Source: Anopheles merus (lineage: Eukaryota > Arthropoda > Insecta > Diptera > Culicidae). From it: DNA of 64,000 nt. Under the pieces are notes generated by a model. The model saw only the letters and a list, made by a program, of their open reading frames with translations, was not told the origin of the DNA and searched no databases. Where the stretch lies: the NCBI RefSeq assembly GCF_017562075.2, contig NC_054083.1, positions 4,463,948 through 4,527,947 on the forward strand, read 5' to 3'. Shown here piece after piece: positions 34,065-45,347 of the stretch (within the stretch, counting starts at the first letter, position 1; every line of letters begins with the position of its first letter). Both the position numbers and the translations under genes were made by a program.

Positions 34065-34542
34065 GCGTCATCGCATTTCGTTGAGTTCATTTTCGTTGTC
34101 GGCGTTAGCAGGAAGCGAAGAAGAATTCTCATTGTTAAGCACAATGGAAGCACAAGCTACGGAAGCACTCAAAATGGTGGCAGAATCGGTATCGTTGTCG
34201 CCTTTTAAAATGGTGGATGCGCTATTTGCAGCGACGGCAGCTACGGCGGTGGTGGTGGTGGCTATGGCGGTACTCGACGGGGGGCATATCTCATCTAGGG
34301 AAGTTGTTACGACTGCTTCCGCTGGTGTTAGTTGTAGAACGTTTTCGGATTACGTTATTGAACGTTTCAACCCTTACTTTCAAGAGCACACAACATCTCA
34401 TCTTTTGTAGGCATCGTGATGGTGGATCGTGGCGTCACCCCGCACACACATACACACGCCCACACTATTCGCTATACTTTTTATCGTGAGGGTGCAAACA
34501 GCAAAACAGGTGTAGTCGATAGGACGTATCCCACTTCTGAGA

Positions 34543-34774
34543 TGTAATGATTAAAATTAATTTGAATTAATCCAATCAATTAATCCGAAGGCAGAAGAAT
34601 AAAGGCAGAATAAATAAACCGACGCAGAAGAAGACTGAAGATGTTGTCGGTACGACGATCCGTAAACGAATGACGTTTATTGTTCATTACCGCGCACACG
34701 TTGATCATGACAGCGGTCATGATCAAGTTTGATACACGAAGCACAGTGGCCGCATCGGGATCATATGTCTAACA
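34543..34774 (-). repeat. gypsy 5' LTR (minus-strand sense)
   Basis: On the minus strand it starts TGTTAGACATATG, contains AATAAACG and ends ATTACA. It is followed by TCTCAGAAGTGGGATACG, a plausible primer-binding stretch. It contains a 26-bp palindromic stretch at 34701-34726. Only one copy is in the window, so the boundaries rest on TG..CA ends and position. Confidence 0.5.
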
Positions 34775-34890
34775 ATTGAAAAAGGAACAGAGTAAATTGT
34801 CTGTTTTACTTAACAGCACTCATTTAGGGATCATAAAAAATGTATTAATTAATTACACACGTGCATGTACATGCTTACTAGTTAAGTTAT

Positions 34891-35140
34891 CGTTATGTCT
34901 TTGGCTTTTCAGGTACTTTATTAATCACTACATATAAATAGTACACATAATACATATTAACTCACAAGCACAATTACACATTAAAATACTCGGCCGCGCC
35001 AGCCGTACCGTGCCCTGGCGGCGGCCCGCGCTTAGCGTGCATACGACAGTGTGCGTGACACACTGTCGTTTTCTGGACATTGACCAGTGGTAGCACAACT
35101 ACCACGGCAAGTCCAGGAGCCGGCACGGCTGCCCACAACA
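34891..35140 (-). repeat. LARD-B left LTR (shorter)
   Basis: 250 bp. It lacks about 61 bp present in the right LTR, just before the CGCGCTTAGCGTGC block. Confidence 0.85.
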
Positions 35141-35974
35141 TCTCCCTCTTTTACTTATCCGGAGGGGTCGAACCGACACGCGCATATTCCATTGCGGGAA
35201 TATCGGTGTGGTGACACCCTCCGGCCTTAGATACTTGTCCTGGGGCATTTGTGTGCAAATGCTGCTCCTAAGCTGCGACCCCGCTACCCGTCTACCGCAA
35301 CGCTGCTATGACGTTGCAGGAAATCTCCCCGACGGCGACCGGTTTGTCCCGCAAGCCTCATCCGGCTGAAGAGCATATCCCAGCAGCACGTTATGACATC
35401 CTGTAGCGGTGGTACAATTGCTGCGACCTATCCCCTATCTCCGATGAATTCTACGGCACCAGCGGGGCGGCATGGAACCTCGCCCCCTCTCCGTTCACAC
35501 AACGGCAGCAGCGGGGCGGCATGGAACCTCGCCCCCTCTCCATTGAACGCAACAGCAGTAGCGTGGCGGCATGGGGCCTCGCTCCCTCTCCGTTAACACT
35601 ACAGCTGCAGCGGGGCGGCATTGGACCTCGCCCTTTACGCTGCCGGTGATCCTTGGGCTGCAGCCCGGCGACACCAAGCGTCGCCACAGATGGCCCTTTA
35701 CATTGCCGGCGCTCCCTGGGCCTGCAGCCCGGCGAATCAAACATCGCGAGTGTGTGTGTGTGCGGCTGTCCCTTCTGTCCCCATCGCGGGACGAAGGCCG
35801 GGGTCACGGTCTTAACGGCGGCGGCAGCGGTCCTTGTTGAACGGTGTCCCACTGTCGCGGGGACCCGTGCCTTCGCGATGGCGCCGGCTCCAACCGACGC
35901 GCTCGATCGCGATGGCGACCGCGGGTTCTTCTAGGGATCCTCCTTACGCAAGAGGATCCCATCCTCGTCGCCAC

Positions 35975-36285
35975 TGTTGTGTCTTTGGCTTTGCAGGTAC
36001 TTTATTAATCACTACATATAAATAGTACACATAATAAATATTAACTCACAAGCACAATTACACATTAAAATACTCTGCCGCGCCAGCCTATCGTGCCCTG
36101 CCGGGAGCTCTGCTCAACCGGCTGCTCGCAACACCTCTCTTGTTCGAGCCCACGACACACACTAAGCGGCCCGCGCTTAGCGTGCATACGACAGTGTGCG
36201 TGACACACTGTCGTCCCTTGGACATTGACCAGTGGTAGCACAACTACCACGGCAAGTCCGGGGGTCGGTACGGCTGCCCACAACA
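35975..36285 (-). repeat. LARD-B right LTR
   Basis: 311 bp, starting TGTTGTGTCTTTGG and ending CCCACAACA on the plus strand. Confidence 0.85.
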
Positions 36286-36290
36286 GTAAT

Positions 36291-38095
36291 AAAATACATT
36301 TAAATCATTATTAAGTTTATCATTATCTTTCGGATTATTTAAAAAAAACTCTGATGTTTGTTTAAATTTAAAACGGTTTGAAAATAGCAATATATATGAT
36401 ACAATTAGAATTCGCTAATTGCATTTGTAATAATGTCTACAAAAAAAGATAGATTTTGTTTATTAGAAAGACATTTTGTATCCAACACGACTAATATCTA
36501 CGTATTTTGTCATGTTTATTATTTTATACAATGTGGATTATCTGACTTTTTCTCATATTTATATGAACAACTCGAATTTTTTTGTACTAAATTGAAAAAG
36601 CAGACTTGCAATAGGCGAGGTTTGAATGTATTTGACTTCGTCACATGACAGCTCGTATATCTGTCAAGTCAGAAACGTAAACAAACACGGAAAACCGTCC
36701 GTGAAGATTGTGTGCAGAATAATCGTAAATTTTTATATGAAAATTCAAGAAAAGGTAAGTATTCTGTGCATTTTTCATAAACCATCTTTTAATGCTTGAA
36801 CACTTTATTCCCCAGGAAAAACATCATTTCATCCCGAAATTTGGCAACATTCGTCTGAGTATGGTTGAGCAGCTGTGTGTGTGTATGCCGACGGAATACG
36901 ACGCCGGTAAGATGAAATGTTTTACTTTTTAAATCACAATGAATTGTAAAAAATAATGCAGATAAAATAATATTGATCTTTGTTACAGTTTCCACAATAA
37001 TCACCAAAGCCGTGCTTTGAACAAAATTGGCACATTCTCTACTAGACCGGTGTCGTTGTGTATCTTCAAGCAAACCAACGTTGCCACGTACCACAAGTTA
37101 GCACGAAAAGGAAAGTATTATAAATTAATGTCATATACGAAAGCATTCTAATATTTTCTTGTTATTTTTCCACTGCAAACAGGACAGTGGATCACCGCAT
37201 TGACAAGTGGTGTTTATGTGCAAGTGTTGCGATGAAGTGTGTTGTACGGTGTATTATGTGTTTTATTTTATTTGTATCGCTTTACAAGTGGTACATTTAG
37301 AACGATTAATCGTTGTGCTACAGCTAACGAAAAAACGACTCGAGTAATAGAAGCAGCGACAATTAATGTGGCTGACGCAGTGACAACAACGCCTTCGGCA
37401 TCCGTTGATAAAATGCAAAGTAATGGTAAATATCGTATGTAAAAGTGGAAAACGGGATATTTTGACATGTGAGTATTGATTTTAAATAAATAAAACATGT
37501 TTTATCGTTGTACTGGACAATGTGCATCTAAATTAAAAAAAAGTGTGTGTTTTTGTTTACATCCGAACACAAACTCCCATAGCGTTGTACTGTGGTTCGA
37601 GCACTCGCTAAGTAACGCTTGAGCTTTGAGCTTTCATTGAGCTTACATAGAATGTTACACGTTTACTGCTCACTAAAGACTGATATCGAGCAGTGTTATG
37701 AGCAGGTAGTGAGCAGTAACGCCTCCATACAAAAACCGCGAAACTTAACGCTCCAATGCTATTCCCAAATATTATTCTCTGTTGTTGTTGTTGGCTTTCA
37801 CACAGTTACCGTAAGAGCTTGAAGCAAGAAGCGTTTCACACCATCACCGTCTCACCTAAACATTGGTGTTGTGATGCGTTTATTTGTACCCCCGTCCCTA
37901 TGTTCTTCTTACCCGTACCGCGCCACTCATACATTCTGACTTAGAATTCAAAGCAAAGCGAAATGGTCGAACTGAATTTGGAAAAGATGAGTGATGGATA
38001 TTTCATAACGATTCAGATCACATGTGTTAAAAACAAAATTAACAGAAACTTGAACTAAAACGTTCGTGGGTAAATCAGGGAGGGAAACAACGGGA
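36291..38095 (+). other. Unassigned DNA; possible spliced transcript around 36715-37440
   Basis: No known protein is seen. A short ATG segment (36740, six codons) ends at a consensus GTAAGT donor. Acceptor-like CCCCAG at about 36815 opens a 30-codon stretch ending at another GTAAGA donor (36908). TGTTACAG at 36988 and CAAACAG at about 37182 are further acceptors. The phases do not join into one clean frame, so it may be a non-coding transcript, a decayed gene or chance. Confidence 0.25.
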
Positions 38096-38998
38096 AAAGC
38101 TTAATTCTCTTTCAGCGATACCGCTTGGGTTTGGGCAGCTGTTCCCCCTCTCTCGCGTTTCTTTCGGATTGCGCTGTGCTGTTTCCGCACTTTGCGCGTA
38201 GCGCTGGACACCCCCTCCCCCTTGTTTCTTTCGTTGCGCCTTGTGCGCTGTGTGCTTTCGTTCACTTTAATTTGCTGCGTAATCGAATCGCATGCATCGA
38301 AATAAACACATAGATAACCATAATCCACACATAGCTAACCATAATCTTGCCACAAAACCACACATATTTTTTATATAAAATAATACAAAAATCGTCACTT
38401 GAAGCACTTGCCTTACTGCCTGTATCCAGTTATTTTTGTTGAATACTGTAAAAAAAGCATTGAAATAAAGCATCATAATTTACATATTCATGTTGAATTA
38501 TGAAAGATTATCGCTGCTTTATTTCAATGCGCACAACACTTCATTGATTGAAAATACGGCCGAAGCCGTAATAATGTTAATTTGAATAAATAACACTTCA
38601 ATACTTCACTTAAAATTACATCGGGCGCTCGGGACATTGGGGGCATCGGGCGTCCGGGAGGCTAGAACGCGCACAACCTCACACTGCGAAGGCTTGAACT
38701 GTACTGACGATTTTGTGTGGTAGCAAGAAAGGGAACGCACGAGGAACACTCGCTGCACTAGTGCGAGCGAGACACCGACACTAGCAAGCCGCTGCGAGAA
38801 AACCAAACTGAGCTCGCTGGCTGAAAGTGAACGCACACATTCACACATGTGTAATTGTGTGAGTGCAAAAACTGTGTAGAAAGCAAAACACGGCTCTCGC
38901 CTCCGATCAATTCTGCGTATTTACAATCGTCTCCCCCTGCTTCTACATGCCCCTCACCAGAAAGTCGCACACTTTTACATTCTCTTTGCTAGTAGGGA
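38096..38998 (-). repeat. Repeat unit A1, inverted copy
   Basis: Reverse-complement relative of 40464-41313 and 41314-42350. Shared blocks are CTCGCACTAGTGCAGCGAGTG, the ACACATGTGTAATTGTGTGAG block, TTTTGTGGCAAGATT and the GGGAGGGGGTGTC block. It is more diverged than A2 is from A3. It ends at TAGTAGGGA, which faces TCCCTACTAG of A2. No recognisable protein. Confidence 0.75.
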
Positions 38999-39596
38999 TG
39001 CCACCATCCGCCCAAGGGTTGGGTCAAGCCCGTGTACCCAAGCTTGGATATGTGGTGTGATGTTACCACTCTGCACGACGAGGACATGTCGGATTAGGAG
39101 TTGGATGGGAGAGCCTGTATTATCCCTCGAGGGGCTTCGGATCTCATCCCATTGCAGAACGGGCGCTGAATACGCCCAACCCATAGAACAATGGGGAATT
39201 ACTTGTATGGCAAACGGGGTGTGAGGTAGCGAGAAACAGGTTGCGGCAAGCGAGAAGCTCTATTAATTCAGAGAGAGAGTAATGAAATAAAGCGGGAAGC
39301 GAAGAGCAACACATAAGGAGAGCGAGAATGCCATGGCGAGGAGTAACAAAGGAAGAGGAAGAAATAGAATAAAGTAAGAGGTGTTGCCAAAAAGCTATGA
39401 AGGAAGCAAACAGCAACACATACGGAGAGCGAGGATGCTATAATGAGCGTTGACAAAGAGAGAGAGAAAGATTGATATAAAACAAGGAGCGTGACAACAC
39501 ATGGAGAGAGCGTAGCTAAGGGGATAAGAGAAGAGCCACACATACGAAGAGCAAGAATATTTGCGCTTGCTAAAGCTTGCTCAATTTTCATACACG
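38999..39596. other. Spacer between inverted A units, with B-related half
   Basis: The left 180 bp (TGCCACCATCCGCCC..., 39000-39175) is not related to anything else seen. From 39180 to 39596 it matches the purine-rich part of the B unit (43390-43790), including CAATGGGGAATTA and ACACATAAGGAGAGCGAGAATG. Confidence 0.7.
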
Positions 39597-41313
39597 TCCC
39601 TACTAGCAATGAGAATGAAAAAGTGTGCGACTTTCAGGCGAGGGGTATGTAGAAGCATGGGGAGACGGTTGGAAATACGCGGAATTACGCGGAGGCGCGA
39701 GCGTGTTTTGGTTTCTACACAGTTTTTGCACTCACACAATTACACATGTGTGAATGTGTGCGTTCACTTTCAGCCTACGCGCTCAGTTTGGGTTTCTCCC
39801 CAAATAGCCAGCTCGTACTTTATAGCTGATTTAGGGCTGTTTAACGAAAAATCGTTTCGATGTCGTACTGTGTGGCTGATTAACAGATAGACGGTACTTT
39901 GCGGAACTATGGAGCTTTTTGACAGGCACATGGTACTTTTTGGAACTTTGCGGCTGATTATCACTATGTGTAGGGTTCATGGTGGAACTTGAAGGCTTGT
40001 TAAGAAATCGCACCGAACTTGGTGGAACTTTATAGCTTTTTAATGCATGACATCGGTACGAGATGGCTCTTGTCAAAGTGTCAAAGACGGACGCCGGCAA
40101 TAATCTCATTGCTGCTGCACAAGTTAGATTCGTTAATTGAAGAATGAATATTGAGTGAAGTAATTGTGAATTATTAGTAAATTGTGTAAAATGTTGTGTA
40201 ATTTATCAATACAAAAGATTAAAAAATATACATATGTGTTTAAACGAAAAAAATCTTGTTGTTTATTTCATCGATGACGCTTGCTTAAAAATAAAACACA
40301 CAGAAAAATAATCCCTGACATCGTGGCATAAGGAAGCTGCTTAGGCGCTGTTTGAAAGACCCACATAGAACTTTGATGCTGTTTATCTACTGCAAAAGGC
40401 GAATTAGAGCAGCGATCTTTAGCGTGCCAAAATGAGCTGCTTAAGTAATTCTGGCTATTTGGGTCGCAGCGGCATGCGGCTATCGGTGTCTCGCTCGCAC
40501 TAGTGCAGCGAGTGTTCCTCTGTGCGCTCCTTTTCTTGCCACCACACGAAATCGTCAGTTCAGCTCAAGCGTTCGCCGTGAAAGGCCGCGCGCGTGTTAG
40601 CCTAAGTCTCGGGCGATCGAAGATTCGCTAAGTGTTGTGCACATTGAAATGAAGCTGCGCTTTTCTTTCACCATTTATCTTAAATGTGTGATTTGCGCTG
40701 CTTTATTTCAATATTTGTTTACTGCATTGAACAGCAACAACGGTATTCATGCAGTTAGACGGCTATTTTGAATAAGACGACTTTTTAAATATAAATAATG
40801 TGTGTGATTTTGTGGCAAGATTGTGTGAAGCTATGTGCGAAAATGCCCCTTTATTTGCAATAAAAGTAATAAAATATAAACCAAGTTTAATGTGTTCAAG
40901 TTTTTGTTTTGATTCGGGTGCACCAAATCCGAATGAAGGGAAGCGCACAGCGTGCTACGAAAGAAACAAGTGGGAGGGGGTGTCAGTCCAGCGCAGCGCA
41001 ATTCGCTGGAATCAAGTGGGAGGGGGTACCAGCTCAGCGCAGCGCAAGCCGAAAGAAACGGGGAGGAAGGGGTATGATAAAACAGCGCGAGCGAGCGTTC
41101 TTTACAGCGAGAGCGCCTCGTGTATTTTAAAGGCAAGCAAGAGAGCGCATTCTCTCCGTGGTAGCGCTCCATCCGCCATTTTTAATTTCGAGCCCAAAAC
41201 AACGGACTTCGGATCCGATCTTGGGCCGGGCCCCCACCGCTTGTTTCTACCTACCCCTCGCCTGAAAATTTCGTTCTCTTTGTCTGTCGGGGTCGCTCTT
41301 ATTAAAAAGCCGG
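39597..41313 (+). repeat. Repeat unit A2 (interrupted by a MITE)
   Basis: About 1050 bp when the 665-bp MITE at 39799-40463 is removed. It is followed directly by A3. It starts TCCCTACTAGCAATGAG and ends with GAAAATTTCGTTC...AAAAAGCCGG. The open frames inside (for example 40800-41369) are not conserved between copies. Confidence 0.8.
39799..40463. mobile_element. MITE with CCCAAATAGCCAG termini
   Basis: The 13-bp termini CCCAAATAGCCAG / CTGGCTATTTGGG are perfect, and the flanking dinucleotide TC occurs on both sides (39797-39798, 40464-40465). The left half holds several imperfect GGAACTTTG..GCTTTTTAA-type repeats. No coding capacity. A3 lacks it at the homologous site, confirming insertion. 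The superfamily is not clear. Confidence 0.75.
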
Positions 41314-42350
41314 TCCCTACTAGCAATGAGAATGAAAAAGTGTGCGACTTTCAGGCGAGGGGCATGTAGAAGCATGGGGAGACGGTTGGAAATACGCGGA
41401 ATTACGCGGAGGCGCGAGCGTGTTTTGGTTTCTACACAGTTTTTGCACTCACACAATTACACATGTGTAAATGTATGCGTTCACTTTCAGCCTGCGCGCT
41501 CAGTTTGGTTTTCTCGCAGCGGCATGCGGGTATCGGTGTCTCGCTCGCACTAGTGCAGCGAGTGTTCTTCTGTGCGCTCCCTTTCTTGCCACCACACGAA
41601 ATCGCCAGTTCAGCTCGAGCGTTCGCCGTGAAAGGCCGCGCGCGTGTTAGCCTAAGTCCCGGGCGATCGAAGATTCGCTTAGTGTTGTGCACATTGAAAT
41701 GAAGCTGCGCTTATCTTTCATCATTTATCTTAAATGTGTGATTTGCGCTGCTTCATTTCATTTTTTTTTGCTGTAATGAATACCAACAACGGGATCCACG
41801 CAGTTAGACGGCTATTTTAAATAAGATGATTTTTTTAATATGAATAATGTGTGTGATTTTGTGGCAAGATTGTGTGAAGCTATGTGCGAAAATGCCCCTT
41901 TATTTGCAATAAAAGTGATAAAATATAAACCAAGTTTAATGTGTTCAAGTTTTTGTTTTGATTCGGGTGCACCAAGTCCGAATGAAGGGAAGCGCACATA
42001 CGCACAAGCGCGTGATACGAAAGAAACGAGCGGGAGGGGGTATCAGTCCAGCGCAGCGCAATTCGCTGGAATCAAGTGGGAGGGGGTACCAGCTCAGCGC
42101 AGCGCAGGCAGAAAGAAACGGGAACGAAGGGGTATGATGAAACAGCGCGAGCGAGCGTTCTTTACAGCGAGAGCGCCTCGTGTATTTTAAAGGTAAGCAA
42201 GAGAGCGCATTCTCTCCGTGGTAGCGCTCCATCCGCCATTTTTAATTTCGAGCCCAAAACAACGGACTACGGATCCGATCTTGGGCCGGGCCCCCACCGC
42301 ATGTTTCTACCTACCCCTCGCCTGAAAATTTCGTTCTCTTTGTCTGTCGG
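41314..42350 (+). repeat. Repeat unit A3
   Basis: Tandem partner of A2 at a period of about 1050 bp and highly similar. It runs without a break into the first B unit at 42351 (GTCGGGGTAGGTC). Confidence 0.8.
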
Positions 42351-43801
42351 GGTAGGTCTTCGCTGATGATCATTTGAATCAATCAAAAAACTGTTTTGCG
42401 CAACGAAGCCATCCGCAGCCGTCACGAGCTGTTTGGAATCGGCTTCGGATGGATCCAACGAATACGACGGCTCAAGTTACCGACTAACGCAACCGGCCAG
42501 TCCTGGTCGGCTAAAACAGATGACCCCAAAAATTACCGAGATTGCGTCTACCTTTCACAACTTGCGATTATTGTGGAGTATTTCGGCAGCGATTCCGGTG
42601 TTTTTTTTCAAATTTATCCATCGCTAGTAGCTTGGCCCTAAATGGCCACATTCATGATTCTCAGATGGAGAAGAAAACAAATTGACATGCGAGCGCGCTA
42701 AGGTTTTTCTTCTCGAGACCTTCTAGCGAACTCAAAGAATCCTTTCGATCTCCAAGACTCGCTCGGCCACTTATTTTGCGTACGGGTTGATGGCAATAAA
42801 TAAGAACGCATTGAATAGTATTTTGTTCACTCATAGCGTAGGCAGGTACGTGCAACCAAGATAGCCGAAAACATTGACGATGGATCCAACGCAACGCCGG
42901 TAAAGTATGGAAACCTAAATGATTACGCTCTTCCTTCAATACTCTCTTCAATCACAGCAAAGAAACGCAGCGACAAAAAAAAAGTGCGAGAGAAACGAAA
43001 ATCCGCCCTCAGATTAAAGGCCATAACGCACCAAGAACAGCTGAGCACAATACACACATAAATAAAAATACAGAGCGAACAGAGCGGATACAGATGCAAG
43101 CCACGCACGGCCGTGGCCCCACCCCCTTATTTCGCAAACCGCCGTTTGCATATGACGTCATATTCACCAAACCTCTTGTTTTGCTGAAATCAAGAGGTTT
43201 TGAGATGAATTTGTGGTGAAAATTGTTATATGAGAATAGCCCAATACTGGCCCAATTTTTAGTCATTTTGCATGCAATTTTAAGACTTGCGTCCAACCTG
43301 GGTTATATGTTCTTTTGGCCTTAAAATTTAAAACCAATTTCATTTTATTTAATTTTTTTTGCCAAAATATCGTCAGGATTGGAGCACGCCCATATAACAA
43401 TGGGGAATTATTTCTATGGCAAACGGGGTGCGAGGTAGCGAGAAACAGGTTGCGACGAGCGAGAGGCTCTGTTAATTCAGAGAGAGGGGAATGAAATAAA
43501 GGGGGAAGCGAAGAGCAACACATAAGGAGAGCGAGAATGCCATGGCGAGAAGTAACAAATGAAGAGGAAGAAATAGAAGAAGCTATGGAGGAAGCAAACA
43601 GCAACACATACGGAGAGCGAGGATGCTATAATGAGCGGTGACAAAGAAAGAGAAAGAGTGATATAAAACAAGGAGCGTGACAACACATGGAGAGAGTGTA
43701 GCTAAGGGGATAAGAGAAGAGCCACACATACGAAGAGCAAGAATATTTGCGCTTGCTATAGCTTGCTCAATTTTCATACATGCCGCTCTTATCAAAAAGC
43801 C
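42351..43801 (+). repeat. B unit 1 (about 90 bp shorter)
   Basis: Lacks the GTACCGTTTGTATTTACGG...CCGTCC segment present in later units. Confidence 0.85.
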
Positions 43802-45347
43802 GGTAGGTCTTCGCTGATGATCGTTTGAATCAATCAAAAAACTTTTTGCGCAACGGTACCGTTTGTATTTACGGCCGTTTTGTACGTAAAATCGGAAAGT
43901 TTGAATGACTAGCTTTGCCCATCGACGCATTCGCCTGGAACCGTCCGAAGCCATCCGCAACCGTCACGAGCTGTTTGGAATCGGCTTCGGATGGATCCAA
44001 CGAATACGACGGCTGAAGTTACCGACTAACGCAACCGGCCAGTCCTGGTCGGCTACAACAGATGACACCAAACATTACCGAGATTGCATCTACCTTTCAC
44101 AACTTGCGATTATTGTGGAGTAATTCGGTAGCGATTGCGGTGTTTTTTCAAATTTATCCATCGCTAGTAGCTTGGCCCTAAATGGCCACATTCATGATTC
44201 TCAGATGGAGAAGAAAACAAAGACAAATTGACTTGCGAGCGCGCTAGGGTTTTTCTTCTCGAGACCTTCTGGCGAACTCAAAGAATCCTTTCGATCTCCA
44301 AGACTCGCTCGGCCACTTATTTTGCGTACGGGTTGATGGCAATAAATAAGAACGCATTGAATAGTATTTTGTTCACTCATAGCGTAGGCAGGTACGTGCA
44401 ACCAAGATAGCCGAAAACATTGACGATGGATCCAACGCAACGCCGGTAAAGTATGGAAACCTAAATGATTACGCTCTTCCTTCAATACTCTCTTCAATCA
44501 CAGCAAAGAAACGCAGCGACAAAAAAAAAGTGCGAGAGAAACGAAAATCCGCCCTCAGATTAAAGGCCATAACGCACCAAGAACAGCTGAGCACAATACA
44601 CACATAAATAAAAATACAGAGCGAACAGAGCGGATACAGATGCAAGCCACGCACGGCCGTGGCCCCACCCCCTTATTTCGCAAACCGCCGTTTGCATATG
44701 ACGTCATATTCACCAAACCTCTTGTTTTGCTGAAATCAAGAGGTTTTGAGATGAATTTGTGGTGAAAATTGTTATATGAGAATAGCCCAATACTGGCCCA
44801 ATTTTTAGTCATTTTGCATGCAATTTTAAGACTTGCGTCCAACCTGGGTTATATGTTCTTTTGGCCTTAAAATTTAAAACCAATTTCATTTTATTTAATT
44901 TTTTTTGCCAAAATATCGTCAGGATTGGAGCACGCCCATATAACAATGGGGAATTATTTCTATGGCAAACGGGGTGCGAGGTAGCGAGAAACAGGTTGCG
45001 ACGAGCGAGAGGCTCTGTTAATTCAGAGAGAGGGGAATGAAATAAAGGGGGAAGCGAAGAGCAACACATAAGGAGAGCGAGAATGCCATGGCGAGAAGTA
45101 ACAAATGAAGAGGAAGAAATAGAAGAAGCTATGGAGGAAGCAAACAGCAACACATACGGAGAGCGAGGATGCTATAATGAGCGGTGACAAAGAAAGAGAA
45201 AGAGTGATATAAAACAAGGAGCGTGACAACACATGGAGAGAGTGTAGCTAAGGGGATAAGAGAAGAGCCACACATACGAAGAGCAAGAATATTTGCGCTT
45301 GCTATAGCTTGCTCAATTTTCATACATGCCGCTCTTATCAAAAAGCC
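43802..45347 (+). repeat. B unit 2
   Basis: 1546 bp, with no difference from unit 3 noticed by eye. Confidence 0.85.

Larger units (their letters stand above)
24001..34774 (-). mobile_element. Ty3/gypsy retrotransposon, interrupted by hAT
   Basis: Minus strand, from right to left: LTR (34543-34774), gag (33047-34064), protease and reverse transcriptase (31551-33045), RNase H, integrase to 30878, an hAT element (25473-30877), integrase C-terminal part (about 24810-25472), then a second gag-protease-like stretch (24001-24800). Domain order gag-PR-RT-RH-INT is diagnostic of Ty3/gypsy. No matching 3' LTR is seen on the left. The left end is a chimera or deletion. Confidence 0.8.
34891..36285 (-). 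mobile_element. Non-autonomous LTR retrotransposon LARD-B
   Basis: It has the same architecture as LARD-A: LTRs 34891-35140 and 35975-36285, minus-strand PBS TGGCGACGAGG next to the right LTR, polypurine tract AAAAGAGGGAGA before the left LTR, and a short near-match TSD (GTTAT / GTAAT). LTR ends are CACAACA as in LARD-A. The core (35141-35974) is GC-rich, with about four copies of a roughly 50-bp minisatellite (GGGGCGGCATGGAACCTCGC). The GGATCCTCCTTACGCAAGAGGATCCC block is nearly shared with LARD-A. No gag/pol. Confidence 0.85.

Noticed and set aside
35393..36025. Plus- and minus-strand open frames in LARD-B
   Set aside because: Same explanation: GC-rich minisatellite sequence with few stops.
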